Below the pieces are notes generated by a model, which saw only the letters and a program-made list of their open reading frames with translations, ran no database searches and was not told the DNA's origin. From Chlorogloeopsis sp038404745 (GTDB lineage: Bacteria; Cyanobacteriota; Cyanobacteriia; Cyanobacteriales; Nostocaceae): a stretch of 64,000 bases of DNA. The stretch lies in contig NZ_JAYKTT020000001.1 of assembly GCF_038404745.2 (NCBI RefSeq), forward strand, positions 372,001 to 436,000. The letters are read 5' to 3'. Positions 28,310 through 38,015 of the stretch are shown here, in pieces; position 1 is the stretch's first letter, and every line of letters begins with the position of its first letter. Both the position numbers and the translations under genes were made by a program.

Positions 28310-30310
28310 ATGAGAAGTTTATTACAAATTGAAACATCCAATGACCTTCACTCACGCTCTAGAGAAAAAAGTCGAGACTATGAAGATATTCTAGTTGTCG
28401 GTCAACCACTGCAAGTCTCCCTAAAAAATCTTGCGCCTGCTGAGGACGCAATTGTTAGTTTTAAAGCACGGGGAGAAATCGAAATTTACTCTAGTGCAAA
28501 CCAACCTATCGCTGCACAAACACCGATTCCTCTTAGGCAACTTCCAGAGATTACCCTTATAGCAAGAACATTTAGCGATCGCCTAAAAGACCGTTCTTTA
28601 CAAATAACCTTTGAAGATGATAATGGTCGTGAGTTGAGTCAATTTCAAATCCAACTAACTTGTCTGCGGATTTGTTTAGATGTGGATGCAAATCGAGATG
28701 GGATTATTGAAGAAAATAATCCTCATAAAGGGGATTGGCAATGGGGAATTAATGGTCATGGTGCAGTCTTATTAGTAAATAGCGATCGCGATTTTGTTCA
28801 TTCTGCTGATGAATACGATGGCGAAGATAACTATATTAAAGGACTGCTGGATCTAAAAGATTTTAGCTTTATGATTGTTCGCAAAGTTGGTTTAAGAGAT
28901 TTACCTTCTGGATGCGAACTTTACTTGTCAGTTAACCAAGACACCGCTAAACGCATTCGCATTTATGACGAATTAGATAGAAGTGGCTATGAGTTAATTA
29001 GCCCTGAAAACACAAAAGCAAAAATTAGAAATACTGATCAAGATATTATCTTGGCTATTGAGGGACTAGCTTATCCTGATTTTGACTTCGATGGCATAGT
29101 TGAAATTATTTTAAGTCTGGAGAAAGAAGGAAAAACTGTCTACAGCGATCGCGTAGTTTTTCGAGTTGCTCCTTGGATGATGACTCCTAATACTTTATCT
29201 CCAACCACGGTTTTTGTTTCTCGTTTATCTAATGGACGTAACGAAGAATTTATAGAAGAACTGAGAAAAGTTGTTGGGAAAGCCAACGCACAACTAGAGC
29301 CTGTTCCTTTTGAGTTTCATCAGGACGATCCTTGGATGCGAGACGAAATTGAAATTGGTTACACTCAAGCTCCAGGACACTTGATGCATGTAGTACTTGA
29401 TTCGCCCCGCGATCGCGGATTAATTCACTTCGCCAAACGCAAACTATTAGGGATCGACTTTGGTTATGTAACCCGTAAAAGTCGCCATGAAGCCACAAAA
29501 TTAGACTCTTTTGGAAATCTAGAAGTTTCTCCGCCAGTAACTGTAAAAGGTGTTAATTATCCCTTCGGACGTCTGATATTTGGGGGAACGCGTCAAGAAA
29601 TTATTCAAGAGCCGCGTCGAATGTTAAGAGTCTTGCGAGACTTTTTCTATGCCCAAAAAATTCAAGCCCCCTTTGAAATTTTTTCTGACTGGCTTAGTGT
29701 AGGTCACATAGATGAATTTATGACCTTCGTTCCTGCTCCTAATCCTAAGGGTTTTAAACTACTTCTCGCCAGCACCGCCAAGTGTTATGAGCTTCTCCAA
29801 AGTTTACGAGATGAAGGACATTCTCAGGTATTATTGCGGCAAGGAAAACGACTTTATGGCAAACCTGCTGATATTAGTGTGGCAGATATTCTCGACGATC
29901 AAGACTTAGCTGATCAAAACCAACGCTTTCAAGAACATATTAATTGGAATCGAGAGGTTTTGAAACAGGAATTAAACTTAGGTGAAGAAGATATTATTGA
30001 TATCCCTGCTTTATTTCAAGATGATGGTAAAGGTGATGGGCGAGCAGAAACTTTTTTCCCCAATATGGTAAATATGATTGTTCTCAATCAGCATCTTGCT
30101 ATTCCTAAACCATTTGGCCCCAAGGTTAACGAGCAATGTCAATTAGAAGCCTATGTTCAAGAAATTTTAGAACCTTTGGATTTAGTTTGTCACTTTATTG
30201 ATGATTGGGAGCCTTATTTTCGAGGAGGAGGAGAAATTCATTGCGGTACTAATGCATCTCGACAACCTTTTGCCAAAAAATGGTGGGAAGTTGAGCCGAC
30301 ATTCTTTTAG
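28310..30310 (+). CDS. Protein-arginine deiminase (cyanobacterial PAD)
   Basis: PADs convert peptidyl arginine to citrulline in a Ca2+-dependent reaction. This 666-residue protein has the full animal-like layout: N-terminal beta domain, middle Ca2+ domain (DVDANRDGIIEENNPHKGDW with GAVLLVNSDRD) and catalytic C-domain. Catalytic residues, by alignment with human PAD4 (D350, H471, D473, C645), are D345 in PWMRDEIEIGY, H466 and D468 in VGHIDEF, and C645 in IHCGTN. GIDFGYVTRK supplies the substrate-contact Arg. No signal peptide is seen, so it is probably cytosolic. Cyanobacterial three-domain PADs are known and are proposed as the donors of vertebrate PADI genes. The cellular substrates are unknown. 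Confidence 0.95.
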   Translation: MRSLLQIETSNDLHSRSREKSRDYEDILVVGQPLQVSLKNLAPAEDAIVSFKARGEIEIYSSANQPIAAQTPIPLRQLPEITLIARTFSDRLKDRSLQITFEDDNGRELSQFQIQLTCLRICLDVDANRDGIIEENNPHKGDWQWGINGHGAVLLVNSDRDFVHSADEYDGEDNYIKGLLDLKDFSFMIVRKVGLRDLPSGCELYLSVNQDTAKRIRIYDELDRSGYELISPENTKAKIRNTDQDIILAIEGLAYPDFDFDGIVEIILSLEKEGKTVYSDRVVFRVAPWMMTPNTLSPTTVFVSRLSNGRNEEFIEELRKVVGKANAQLEPVPFEFHQDDPWMRDEIEIGYTQAPGHLMHVVLDSPRDRGLIHFAKRKLLGIDFGYVTRKSRHEATKLDSFGNLEVSPPVTVKGVNYPFGRLIFGGTRQEIIQEPRRMLRVLRDFFYAQKIQAPFEIFSDWLSVGHIDEFMTFVPAPNPKGFKLLLASTAKCYELLQSLRDEGHSQVLLRQGKRLYGKPADISVADILDDQDLADQNQRFQEHINWNREVLKQELNLGEEDIIDIPALFQDDGKGDGRAETFFPNMVNMIVLNQHLAIPKPFGPKVNEQCQLEAYVQEILEPLDLVCHFIDDWEPYFRGGGEIHCGTNASRQPFAKKWWEVEPTFF

Positions 30311-30360
30311 AAAGAGCTAATACCAATTGAAATGGCGAATTTACTCGCTATTCTCTAAAA

Positions 30361-33300
30361 TTATAAATTTCCATTTTCTCCAATTTTCCTAGCTGCCAAA
30401 TATTCATACAACTGCCAACGCGCATCAACTTCAGCTTGCGCTGCTTGCAATAGGTGTTTGGCAAGTTCAGGTTTGCTCTTAGCTAGCATTTTGAAGCGAT
30501 TTTCTTGATACATTGACTCTCGAACTGGTTGCTTGGGTGATCGCATATCTAATTGCAAAGGATTTTTACCCTGTTTTTGCAACTCAGGATGATATCGATA
30601 CAGCAACCACCGTCCTGATTCTACCAATGCCTTTTGGTTGCTCATTGCCGTTGTCATGTTGACGCCGTGGGCGATGCAATGGCTGTAGGCAATAATTAAC
30701 GATGGGCCGTTGTAAGCTTCGGCTTCTAAAAATGCTTTCAAAGTCTGGTCATCTCGTGCGCCTAATGCTACACTCGCCACGTAAATATTACCGTAGCTCA
30801 TCGCGATTAATCCTAAATCTTTTTTGGCAGCAGGCTTACCACTAGAGGCAAATTTGGCAACTGCTGCCCGTGGAGTAGATTTAGAAGCTTGACCACCAGT
30901 ATTAGAATAAACTTCGGTATCCATCACCAAAACGTTGACATTACGACCACTAGCAAGCACGTGATCTAATCCGCCGAAGTCAATATCATACGCCCAACCG
31001 TCACCGCCGACAATCCAAACACTTTTTTTAACCAGATAATCAGCTAAAGATTTTAAAGATTTTAGTTTTCTTATTTTCTCCGCGTCTTCTTCTACTATAA
31101 GTTCATCTACACGTTGTTTAAGAAGAGCAATTCGTTCGCGTTGTGCATAGATATCTGCTTCAGTTTTTTGTGCAGCACTAAGAATAGACTGAACTAAGTT
31201 ATTGCCAACCTCACTACTCAATTCCTGCAAAAGTTCAGCAGCATATTCAGCTTGTTTGTCCAAAGAGAGGCGAAAACCAAAACCAAATTCAGCATTGTCT
31301 TCAAATAAACTATTAGACCATGCCGGGCCTCTACCTTGAGCATTTTTTGTCCACGGAGTTGTAGGCAAGTTTCCACCATAAATCGAAGAACAACCCGTGG
31401 CATTGGCAATTACTGCGCGATCGCCAAATAGTTGTGTCAGCAATTTTAAATAAGGTGTTTCACCACAACCAGCACAAGCACCGGAAAATTCAAATAATGG
31501 TTCTTGCAGTTGTTGTTGACGAATTTGGTTGAGTTTTAGCTTAGGTCGGTCAGGATTTGCTAAATTCAAAAAGAAATTCCAGTTTTCCCGCTCTTGCTCC
31601 CGCAATGGCAACTGAGGTTTCATATTAATCGCTTTTTTTTCTATATCCCAAATCCCCTGTTCCCTGTTCTTTTTAACTGGACAAATATCAACACAGACAC
31701 CGCATCCGGTACAGTCTTCTGATGCTACCTGAATGGTAAATTTCTGTCCGACAAAGTCTTTATCTTTGGCGTTAGTTGACTTGAAATTTACGGGAGCATT
31801 CGCTAACCAATCTGGTGGATAAACTTTAGAGCGAATCGCACCGTGGGGACAAACCATCACACACTTGCTGCACTGTACGCAGATATCTGGTTCCCAAACA
31901 GGTATTTCCTGTGCGACATTGCGTTTTTCCCAGCGAGAAGTTCCAGTTGGATAAGTACCATCAGCGGGGAAAGCACTTACAGGTAATTCATCCCCCTGCC
32001 ACGCCATGATTTTACCTAGAACTTCGCGGATGAATTGTGGAGCCGAAGAGGAGGTGGGAAAAGAGGACACGGGGACAAGGGGACGCGGGGACAAGGGGAA
32101 TGGTTTTGATAGATTCTCCGCGTCTTCTCTCCATTTCCTCCTTTCCTCTTCTGTGATATCTACTTTCTGTAAATTAGCGAGGGTGTTGTCTACCGCTTGC
32201 AAGTTCATGCGGACGATTTCTGTGCCTTTTTTACCGTAAGTTTTTTCAATAGTTTGCTTAATTTTAGCGATCGCTTCTTCTTCTGGCAGCACTCCCGCAA
32301 GAGTAAAGAAGCAGACTTGCATAATTGTATTAATTCGTCTGCCCATGCCACTTTCACGGGCAACTTTGTTAGCATCAATAACGTAAAATTTTAATTTCTT
32401 TTCAATAATCTGCTGCTGTACTTCGGCTGGTAGACACTTCCAAACGGTATCGGCATCGTAGGGACTATTTAACAGGAATATTGCTCCAGGCACGGCTGCC
32501 TTAAGAACATCAACGCGTTCTATAAATGTCCACTGATGACAACCGATGAAGTTTGCTTGTTCAATTAAATAGGTGGAACGAATTGGCTGAGAGCCGAAGC
32601 GGAGGTGAGAAACAGTCATCGAGCCAGATTTCTTGGAATCGTAGACAAAGTAACCTTGGGCGTAATTGTCCGTTTCTTCTCCGATAATCTTGATGGAATT
32701 TTTATTTGCGCTGACGGTGCCATCGGAACCCAACCCGTAGAACATGGCTCGAACGACGCTATCGGGTTCCGTTGAGAAGTTCAAGTCGAAGCTTAAGGAA
32801 GTATTGCTTAAGTCGTCATTAATACCAATAGTAAAGTGGTTTTTCGGTTTTTCTTGTGCTAGATTATCGAAAATAGCCCGTACCATTGCTGGCGTAAATT
32901 CTTTAGAAGAAAGACCATAACGACCACCGATAATTATAGGAGAGGTTCTTCTGCCACTGCCTCGCTCTGCACGGATCTCGCTCCACACTTCATGAATAGC
33001 TGTCACCACATCCAGGTATAATGGTTCTCCAGTGCTACCGGGTTCTTTAGTGCGATCCAAAACAGTGATCGCCTTGGTGGTATCGGGTAAGGCTTCTACA
33101 AATTTTTTGGTATCAAAGGGGCGATAAAGTCGAACTTTGAGAACACCTACTTTCTCACCGCGGGCATTGAGGTAATCCACGGTTTCATGTACCGTTTCGC
33201 AGCCCGAACCCATGAGCACAATTACGCGATCGGCGTCCTTTGCCCCATGATATTCATAGATTTGGTAATGCCGTCCGGTGGATTTTCCAAATTGATTCAT

Positions 33301-34038
33301 AACCTGCTGGACAATTTCCGGGCAGGCATCATAAAAAGGGTTAACTCGTTCCCGCCCTTGGAAGTAAACATCAGGGTTTTGAGCAGTTCCCCGCAACACA
33401 GGGCGATCGGGGGTTAAAGCACGGGAACGGTGGGCAAGTACTAATTCTTCATCAATGAGCGATCGCATCTCGCTATCTCTTAGTAATTGGACTTTCTGAA
33501 TTTCGTGGGAGGTGCGAAAACCATCAAAAAAGTGCATAAATGGCACTCGTGCTTTGAGAGTCGCGGCTTGAGCAATCAGGGCAAAATCGTGAGCTTCTTG
33601 TACTGAAGCAGAACACAGCAGAGCAAAGCCAGTGGCACGGGCTGCCATAACATCACTGTGATCGCCGAAAATTGATAAAGCGTGAGTAGCCAAGGAGCGC
33701 GCCGCAACATGAAGAACGAAGCTAGTCAACTCGCCAGCAATTTTATACAGATTCGGAATCATCAACAATAATCCCTGAGATGAGGTGAAGGTTGTTGTCA
33801 GAGAACCTGTTTGCAATGCTCCATGCACGGCAGCAGCGGCTCCACCTTCACTCTGCATTTCGATTACGCTCGGAACTGTACCCCATAAATTGAGATCTTC
33901 TTCTGCCGCCCAAGTATCTGTCCATTCGCCCATTGCAGAAGAAGGGGTGATCGGATAAATGGCTACAACTTCATTTACGCGATAAGCAACACGGGCTACA
34001 GCTTCATTTCCATCGATAGTTGCAAAGGTTCTGTTCAT
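30361..34038 (-). CDS. nifJ: Pyruvate:ferredoxin (flavodoxin) oxidoreductase
   Basis: The 1225-residue enzyme oxidises pyruvate to acetyl-CoA and reduces ferredoxin or flavodoxin, in fermentation or in support of nitrogenase. Domains follow the family order: pyrimidine-binding PFOR domain (YPITPSSAMGEW), gamma domain, two 4Fe-4S motifs (CVQCSKCVMVCPHGAIR and CTGCGVCVDICPVKKN), then the TPP-binding domain (GACAGCGETPY, GGDGWAYDIDFGGLDH, VYSNTGGQASKSTPR). Residues about 645-662 contain a Pro/Ser-rich insertion encoded by a GGGGACAAGG repeat and absent from typical NifJ. No other nif gene is in the window. It converges with the deiminase gene, 50 bp between stops. Confidence 0.96.
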   Translation of the reverse strand: MNRTFATIDGNEAVARVAYRVNEVVAIYPITPSSAMGEWTDTWAAEEDLNLWGTVPSVIEMQSEGGAAAAVHGALQTGSLTTTFTSSQGLLLMIPNLYKIAGELTSFVLHVAARSLATHALSIFGDHSDVMAARATGFALLCSASVQEAHDFALIAQAATLKARVPFMHFFDGFRTSHEIQKVQLLRDSEMRSLIDEELVLAHRSRALTPDRPVLRGTAQNPDVYFQGRERVNPFYDACPEIVQQVMNQFGKSTGRHYQIYEYHGAKDADRVIVLMGSGCETVHETVDYLNARGEKVGVLKVRLYRPFDTKKFVEALPDTTKAITVLDRTKEPGSTGEPLYLDVVTAIHEVWSEIRAERGSGRRTSPIIIGGRYGLSSKEFTPAMVRAIFDNLAQEKPKNHFTIGINDDLSNTSLSFDLNFSTEPDSVVRAMFYGLGSDGTVSANKNSIKIIGEETDNYAQGYFVYDSKKSGSMTVSHLRFGSQPIRSTYLIEQANFIGCHQWTFIERVDVLKAAVPGAIFLLNSPYDADTVWKCLPAEVQQQIIEKKLKFYVIDANKVARESGMGRRINTIMQVCFFTLAGVLPEEEAIAKIKQTIEKTYGKKGTEIVRMNLQAVDNTLANLQKVDITEEERRKWREDAENLSKPFPLSPRPLVPVSSFPTSSSAPQFIREVLGKIMAWQGDELPVSAFPADGTYPTGTSRWEKRNVAQEIPVWEPDICVQCSKCVMVCPHGAIRSKVYPPDWLANAPVNFKSTNAKDKDFVGQKFTIQVASEDCTGCGVCVDICPVKKNREQGIWDIEKKAINMKPQLPLREQERENWNFFLNLANPDRPKLKLNQIRQQQLQEPLFEFSGACAGCGETPYLKLLTQLFGDRAVIANATGCSSIYGGNLPTTPWTKNAQGRGPAWSNSLFEDNAEFGFGFRLSLDKQAEYAAELLQELSSEVGNNLVQSILSAAQKTEADIYAQRERIALLKQRVDELIVEEDAEKIRKLKSLKSLADYLVKKSVWIVGGDGWAYDIDFGGLDHVLASGRNVNVLVMDTEVYSNTGGQASKSTPRAAVAKFASSGKPAAKKDLGLIAMSYGNIYVASVALGARDDQTLKAFLEAEAYNGPSLIIAYSHCIAHGVNMTTAMSNQKALVESGRWLLYRYHPELQKQGKNPLQLDMRSPKQPVRESMYQENRFKMLAKSKPELAKHLLQAAQAEVDARWQLYEYLAARKIGENGNL
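32060..32100. repeat. GGGGACAAGG-type repeat inserted in the nifJ coding frame
   Basis: The stretch holds tandem GGACACGGGGACAAGG and GGACGCGGGGACAAGG units on the plus strand. On the coding strand it reads PFPLSPRPLVPVSSFPTSSS. The same repeat family is intergenic at 15645-15712. The frame is kept, so the repeat adds a flexible loop before the ferredoxin-like domain. Confidence 0.75.
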
Positions 34039-35162
34039 ACATTAATTCTCCTGACAGCTTGCCCCAAATACCGCGATCGCTACATTACTAATTAGTAATT
34101 AAAGGCATAAATAATTAGAACCCCCTAGTGCTGAGACGCTTTTTATTTTTCTAGCTTTGCTTTTTGTTTGTATTAAGCCACTTAGTATCAAAGGCAGAAT
34201 TAAAAAGGTAGAATCAAGAACATAGTGACTAAAAAGCTCAACTCTGAATAGGCTATTATTTATTCAATAGTCCTTAATTCAAAGTTATATTTGTACATCA
34301 CGGTATGTTTTAACTACCCTATTTAATAGGATTATTAGCAATAACTAGAAATAATAAATGTGGGATGTAGCGTCTTAACCATAAGTATAAGTAGAAATTA
34401 ATATTGAGAAATTGTAATTGTTTTGGTACAATTACAATTTACAGGTTATTTGGGTCTAAAGAAGATTATCTCATCTTCCAACTTGCTTTAATTAATAACT
34501 ATTAACGATGTACTCAAGCTATAAAAGCACTGCTAACTAAAGATTTCAGAATTTTTAATATTTTTTTGGGGTATAGGTGCGGGATATGCTAATTGCTGTA
34601 CATTTTCCAGTTCTCTAGATACTAAGACATTTTATCTAGTGCAAATCTAAGAATTACAACGACTGGGACATATATTGAAAATAAATCTTAAGTTTGTAGA
34701 TTATATAAAAGTAGTTTAACACACTGTTTAAATGCAATTTTTTTCAATGTAAGTAACATTTGAACATTAGTTAAGTAATATATAGAACTAATTAAAAACA
34801 ATGTCCTCGAAGTTGGAGTTATGTGTGTTTTAAAAGTGCTGTTACTTTTATCATTGCTCAGTGTTTTCTCAAGATTATTAATGTTTAACTGTGCTGGATA
34901 TTAAGTAGGGGAGCCAGTATTTACTTAGGTTGTGTTACAGCTATGCAAAAATTTGAGAGTTGACAGCAAATTTCATTTATTTGAGCCAAAAATTTTTTCG
35001 GGGCGGGTTTTGTTTCAATCTCTAGCTAAAAGCAAAAGGATATCTACTAAACCCGCCCTTACAGTATTGTCTGGTCTATTCATCTGAAAATGGCTGTAAG
35101 AGTATGAGAACTAGCCGCCACGTACCCTACAGTTTAGTATTTAAGAAGTCAAATATTCTCTT
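34039..35162. other. Intergenic region with two inverted repeats, no gene seen
   Basis: This 1124-bp AT-rich stretch lies between divergent nifJ and pxcA. AAATTGTAATTG (34409-34420) and CAATTACAATTT (34429-34440) are a perfect 12-bp inverted repeat around an 8-nt spacer, 370 bp before nifJ. GGGCGGGTTT (35001-35010) and AAACCCGCCC (35049-35058) are 10-bp inverted ends around 38 nt, a common cyanobacterial REP-like unit. I see no ORF or RNA gene. Confidence 0.5.
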
Positions 35163-35264
35163 TTGAGATTAGCTAAAGTTTATGATGGAATGATAGCTAA
35201 CTATACTTTAGAAAATGAAAATATTCTCTTTAGCAGCTTAGTGTTATTTAATCCACAGCTACCA

Positions 35265-36134
35265 ATGAAAAATAACGACGAAATAAATCCTCAATTAGAT
35301 GTAAACAATTTAGACAAAATAAAAGTTCCACCAGTTTCTCAGAAGACAGGAGTTATACCAAGGTCAATTGGTAGGACTATTAATAGAATCACTGCTGACT
35401 TTTCTCCACAAGCAGAAGAGGAATTTATCAAAAATTTTCAATTTTCTAGAAATCGCAGCAGAATTGCTTTAAGATTTATACTCATGCTTATAATTGTACC
35501 GCTGTTAACACAGGAATATTCTAAGCAATTTTTGTTTAGTCCTGTCGTGGAGCGGATAAGAAGTGAAAATACACAGGAAATTTTTCTGAATTCTGAGATG
35601 GAAGAAGAAGCTCTGCGAGAGTTGAAGCGTTTTGAAGAACAACTGAATTTTGAACAGTTAATCCGTAAATCTCCCCCTCTGTCTCCAAAAGCTATAGAAG
35701 AAAAACTTAAAGAAAAAGCGAATGAAATAGCACAAGTATATAAGCGAAAAAGTAATATTGCCATCAGTAATATTTTTGCTGATATTCTCTCATTACTTGC
35801 TTTTGCATTAGTAGTAGTTACTAACAAACAAGCCATTGAAGTTGTTCAATCATTTATAGATGAAGTTATCTATGGCCTAAGCGATAGTGCTAAAGCTTTC
35901 TTAATTATTTTATTTACAGATATATTTGTAGGATTCCACTCACCTCATGGTTGGGAAATTCTTTTAGAAGGATTGGCAGAACATCTTGGATTACCAGCAA
36001 ATAGGGGAGCAATATCTTTATTTATCGCTACATTTCCTGTGATTTTAGACACTATATTTAAATACTGGATTTTCCGCTATCTCAGTCGGCTATCACCTTC
36101 TGCATTAGCTACATTAAAAGAAATGGACGAGTAA
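35265..36134 (+). CDS. pxcA: Proton extrusion protein PxcA (CemA family)
   Basis: PxcA and its chloroplast homologue CemA support light-dependent proton extrusion across the cytoplasmic or envelope membrane and so affect inorganic carbon uptake. The ATG at 35265 (MKNNDEINPQLDVNN) gives 289 residues. Upstream ATG and TTG starts at 35190 and 35163 are also in frame. Family features are SIGRTINRITADFSPQAEEE, a first membrane helix (IALRFILMLIIVPLLTQEY), a charged coiled-coil segment, then helices near the C-terminus with DIFVGFHSPHGWE and the closing FRYLSRLSPSALATLKEM. The alcohol dehydrogenase gene follows within 10 bp. Confidence 0.9.
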   Translation: MKNNDEINPQLDVNNLDKIKVPPVSQKTGVIPRSIGRTINRITADFSPQAEEEFIKNFQFSRNRSRIALRFILMLIIVPLLTQEYSKQFLFSPVVERIRSENTQEIFLNSEMEEEALRELKRFEEQLNFEQLIRKSPPLSPKAIEEKLKEKANEIAQVYKRKSNIAISNIFADILSLLAFALVVVTNKQAIEVVQSFIDEVIYGLSDSAKAFLIILFTDIFVGFHSPHGWEILLEGLAEHLGLPANRGAISLFIATFPVILDTIFKYWIFRYLSRLSPSALATLKEMDE

Positions 36135-36143
36135 TAATTGCTT

Positions 36144-37127
36144 ATGCGTGCCATGCTTTTAGAAGCACCGCGTCAACCCCTGCGGCTAGTCGATTTACCT
36201 TTACCAAAACCCAATCCGGAGCAGGTGTTGATTCGCATTCATGCTTGTGCTGTGTGTCGTACAGATTTGCATATTGTAGACGGAGAACTGACACACCCAA
36301 AACTACCTCTAATACCTGGACATCAAATTGTGGGTACTGTGGAAGCAGTAGGGGAACAAGTAAAAAATTTTAACGTGGGAAAACGCGTTGGTGTTCCTTG
36401 GTTAGGTCATACTTGCGATCACTGCCGCTATTGTCTTTCTCATCGTGAGAACCTTTGCGACTATGCCGAGTTTACAGGTTATCACCTCGATGGCGGCTAT
36501 GCTGAGTATACCGTTGCTGACTATCGTTATTGCTTTGAAATTCCAGCAGGTTATCCTGATATGCAAGCTGCACCATTGTTGTGTGGTGGGTTGATTGGCT
36601 ATCGCGCCTACAGAATGACTGACGATGCTGAAAAAATTGGCTTTTATGGCTTTGGTTCTTCTGCGCACATTTTAATTCAACTGGCGCGTTATCAAGGGCG
36701 TCAAGTCTTTGCCTTTACCCGTTCTGGGGATACTCAAGGACAAGAATTTGCTCGTCAATTAGGTGCAAATTGGGCAGGTGATTCTGACAAACTTCCTCCA
36801 GAACCATTAGATGCGGCGATTATTTTTGCGCCAGTTGGAAAATTAGTACCTACGGCGTTGCGTGCGGTTGCTAAAGGTGGGGTGGTGGTTTGTGCTGGCA
36901 TTCACATGAGCGATATTCCCTCTTTTCCCTATGAAATTTTATGGGAAGAAAGGGTGTTGCGCTCTGTTGCTAACTTGACTCGCCAAGATGGAGAAGAATT
37001 TTTAACATTAGCACCTCAAGTTCCCATTCGTACAGAGGTAAATCTCTTTGGGTTAAGTGAAGCTAATGAGGCTTTAGATGCTCTGCGTAGTGGCAAAATT
37101 GAGGGTTCGGCAGTGTTGTTTACTTAG
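36144..37127 (+). CDS. Zinc-dependent alcohol dehydrogenase family protein
   Basis: The ATG at 36144 (MRAMLLEAPRQPL) gives 327 residues. The catalytic zinc ligands appear in ACAVCRTDLH and PGHQIVGTVEAVGEQ. The structural zinc motif is CDHCRYCLSHRENLC, and the cofactor fold includes GFYGFGSSAHILIQLA. This is the medium-chain dehydrogenase family, subtype of Zn-binding alcohol dehydrogenases with a cyanobacterial C-terminus (LRSGKIEGSAVLFT). The substrate is unknown. It starts 10 bp after pxcA and is probably co-transcribed with it. Confidence 0.92.
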   Translation: MRAMLLEAPRQPLRLVDLPLPKPNPEQVLIRIHACAVCRTDLHIVDGELTHPKLPLIPGHQIVGTVEAVGEQVKNFNVGKRVGVPWLGHTCDHCRYCLSHRENLCDYAEFTGYHLDGGYAEYTVADYRYCFEIPAGYPDMQAAPLLCGGLIGYRAYRMTDDAEKIGFYGFGSSAHILIQLARYQGRQVFAFTRSGDTQGQEFARQLGANWAGDSDKLPPEPLDAAIIFAPVGKLVPTALRAVAKGGVVVCAGIHMSDIPSFPYEILWEERVLRSVANLTRQDGEEFLTLAPQVPIRTEVNLFGLSEANEALDALRSGKIEGSAVLFT

Positions 37128-37207
37128 GATTTAAGAAGGCAGATGGCAAGAGGCAGGAAGGAAGTTAAGTAGTAGCGTGGCAAGACTAAAATGATGCAAT
37201 AAATTGT

Positions 37208-37261
37208 TTTGTGGTGCGGACAAGATGTCCGCACGGGCGGGCTAGAAGCCCACCCCACAAG
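37208..37261. repeat. Palindromic intergenic repeat with nested hairpins
   Basis: TGCGGACA (37215-37222) pairs with TGTCCGCA (37226-37233), and GGGCT (37238-37242) pairs with AGCCC (37246-37250). Both are enclosed by TTGTGGTG- and CACCCCACAA-like arms. This cloverleaf-like repeat occurs widely in cyanobacterial intergenic DNA and could act as a terminator after the alcohol dehydrogenase gene. Confidence 0.6.
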
Positions 37262-37381
37262 ATTTTTCTAATGTACCAATTTAGCTGTATCAGCCCACTA
37301 CCTGGCTACCTGGGGTGACGGCCTTAAAATCTTAAAATAGTGTCGTAACCATTCTTCACACTAGCGTTATTTGTCCTGTTT

Positions 37382-37987
37382 TCAAATAGGCATAATATCT
37401 TCAAGTTTAAGCTGTAAATTTGGCAAAAGATAAGAGTGAATAGTATCCTTTAAACGATATTGTTGCTGCTGGTACTGTCCGTTAACTAACTGACAGATAG
37501 TAATGGTAGGTTGTTTTGGATTGCCAATAAATTGCAAACCACCCAAACCCCGAAAGTCTACAATCCAATATTCTGGAATGTTAAGAAAAGCGTATTCTTC
37601 CACCTTTCTTGCGTAATCATCTTGCCAATTTGTACTCACAACTTCAGCAACAAGCTTGATTGTACTGCCGTTACATATAATAGGTTCTTTTTGCCAGAGT
37701 GGTTCTTTACTAAGTTCTGCTTGATCTAAAACAATGACATCAGGGCGCAACGCTGTGGCTTCCGCAGCCGGCGGTTTGATCAGGCAAGTTTTTGGAATTA
37801 GCCAATTGAAATTAGAACTAAAAATTTCGACATAGATTCTACCTGCAATACTACCAGCTACAGCTTCATGAGGGCCTGTAGGTTCCATGTCTCTGAGTTC
37901 TCCATCAATTAGTTCATAACGTGTATTGTCACCATATTGGGCAATAAATTCTTGGAAAGTTAGTATTTTGGGTGGAGTGTAAGTCAT
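37382..37987 (-). CDS. Uma2 family (DUF820) PD-(D/E)XK-like protein
   Basis: The 201-residue product matches the large cyanobacterial Uma2/DUF820 family, predicted restriction-endonuclease-fold proteins. Motifs are RYELIDGELRDMEPTGPHEA, LRPDVIVLDQAEL with the active-site Asp, LVAEVVSTNWQDDYARKVEE with the ExK-like element, and EYWIVDF. Many copies exist per genome and their role is uncertain. Mobile or defence-linked functions have been suggested. It ends the ordinary chromosomal stretch before the CRISPR array, whose distal end lies 28 bp from this ATG. Confidence 0.88.
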   Translation of the reverse strand: MTYTPPKILTFQEFIAQYGDNTRYELIDGELRDMEPTGPHEAVAGSIAGRIYVEIFSSNFNWLIPKTCLIKPPAAEATALRPDVIVLDQAELSKEPLWQKEPIICNGSTIKLVAEVVSTNWQDDYARKVEEYAFLNIPEYWIVDFRGLGGLQFIGNPKQPTITICQLVNGQYQQQQYRLKDTIHSYLLPNLQLKLEDIMPI

Positions 37988-38015
37988 GTGTATTTGAGTG
38001 TAGTAAATAGAATAT

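Noticed and set aside
30361..34038. nifJ as a sign of a nitrogen-fixation gene cluster
   Set aside because: No other nif gene is in the window, and cyanobacterial nifJ also serves fermentation.
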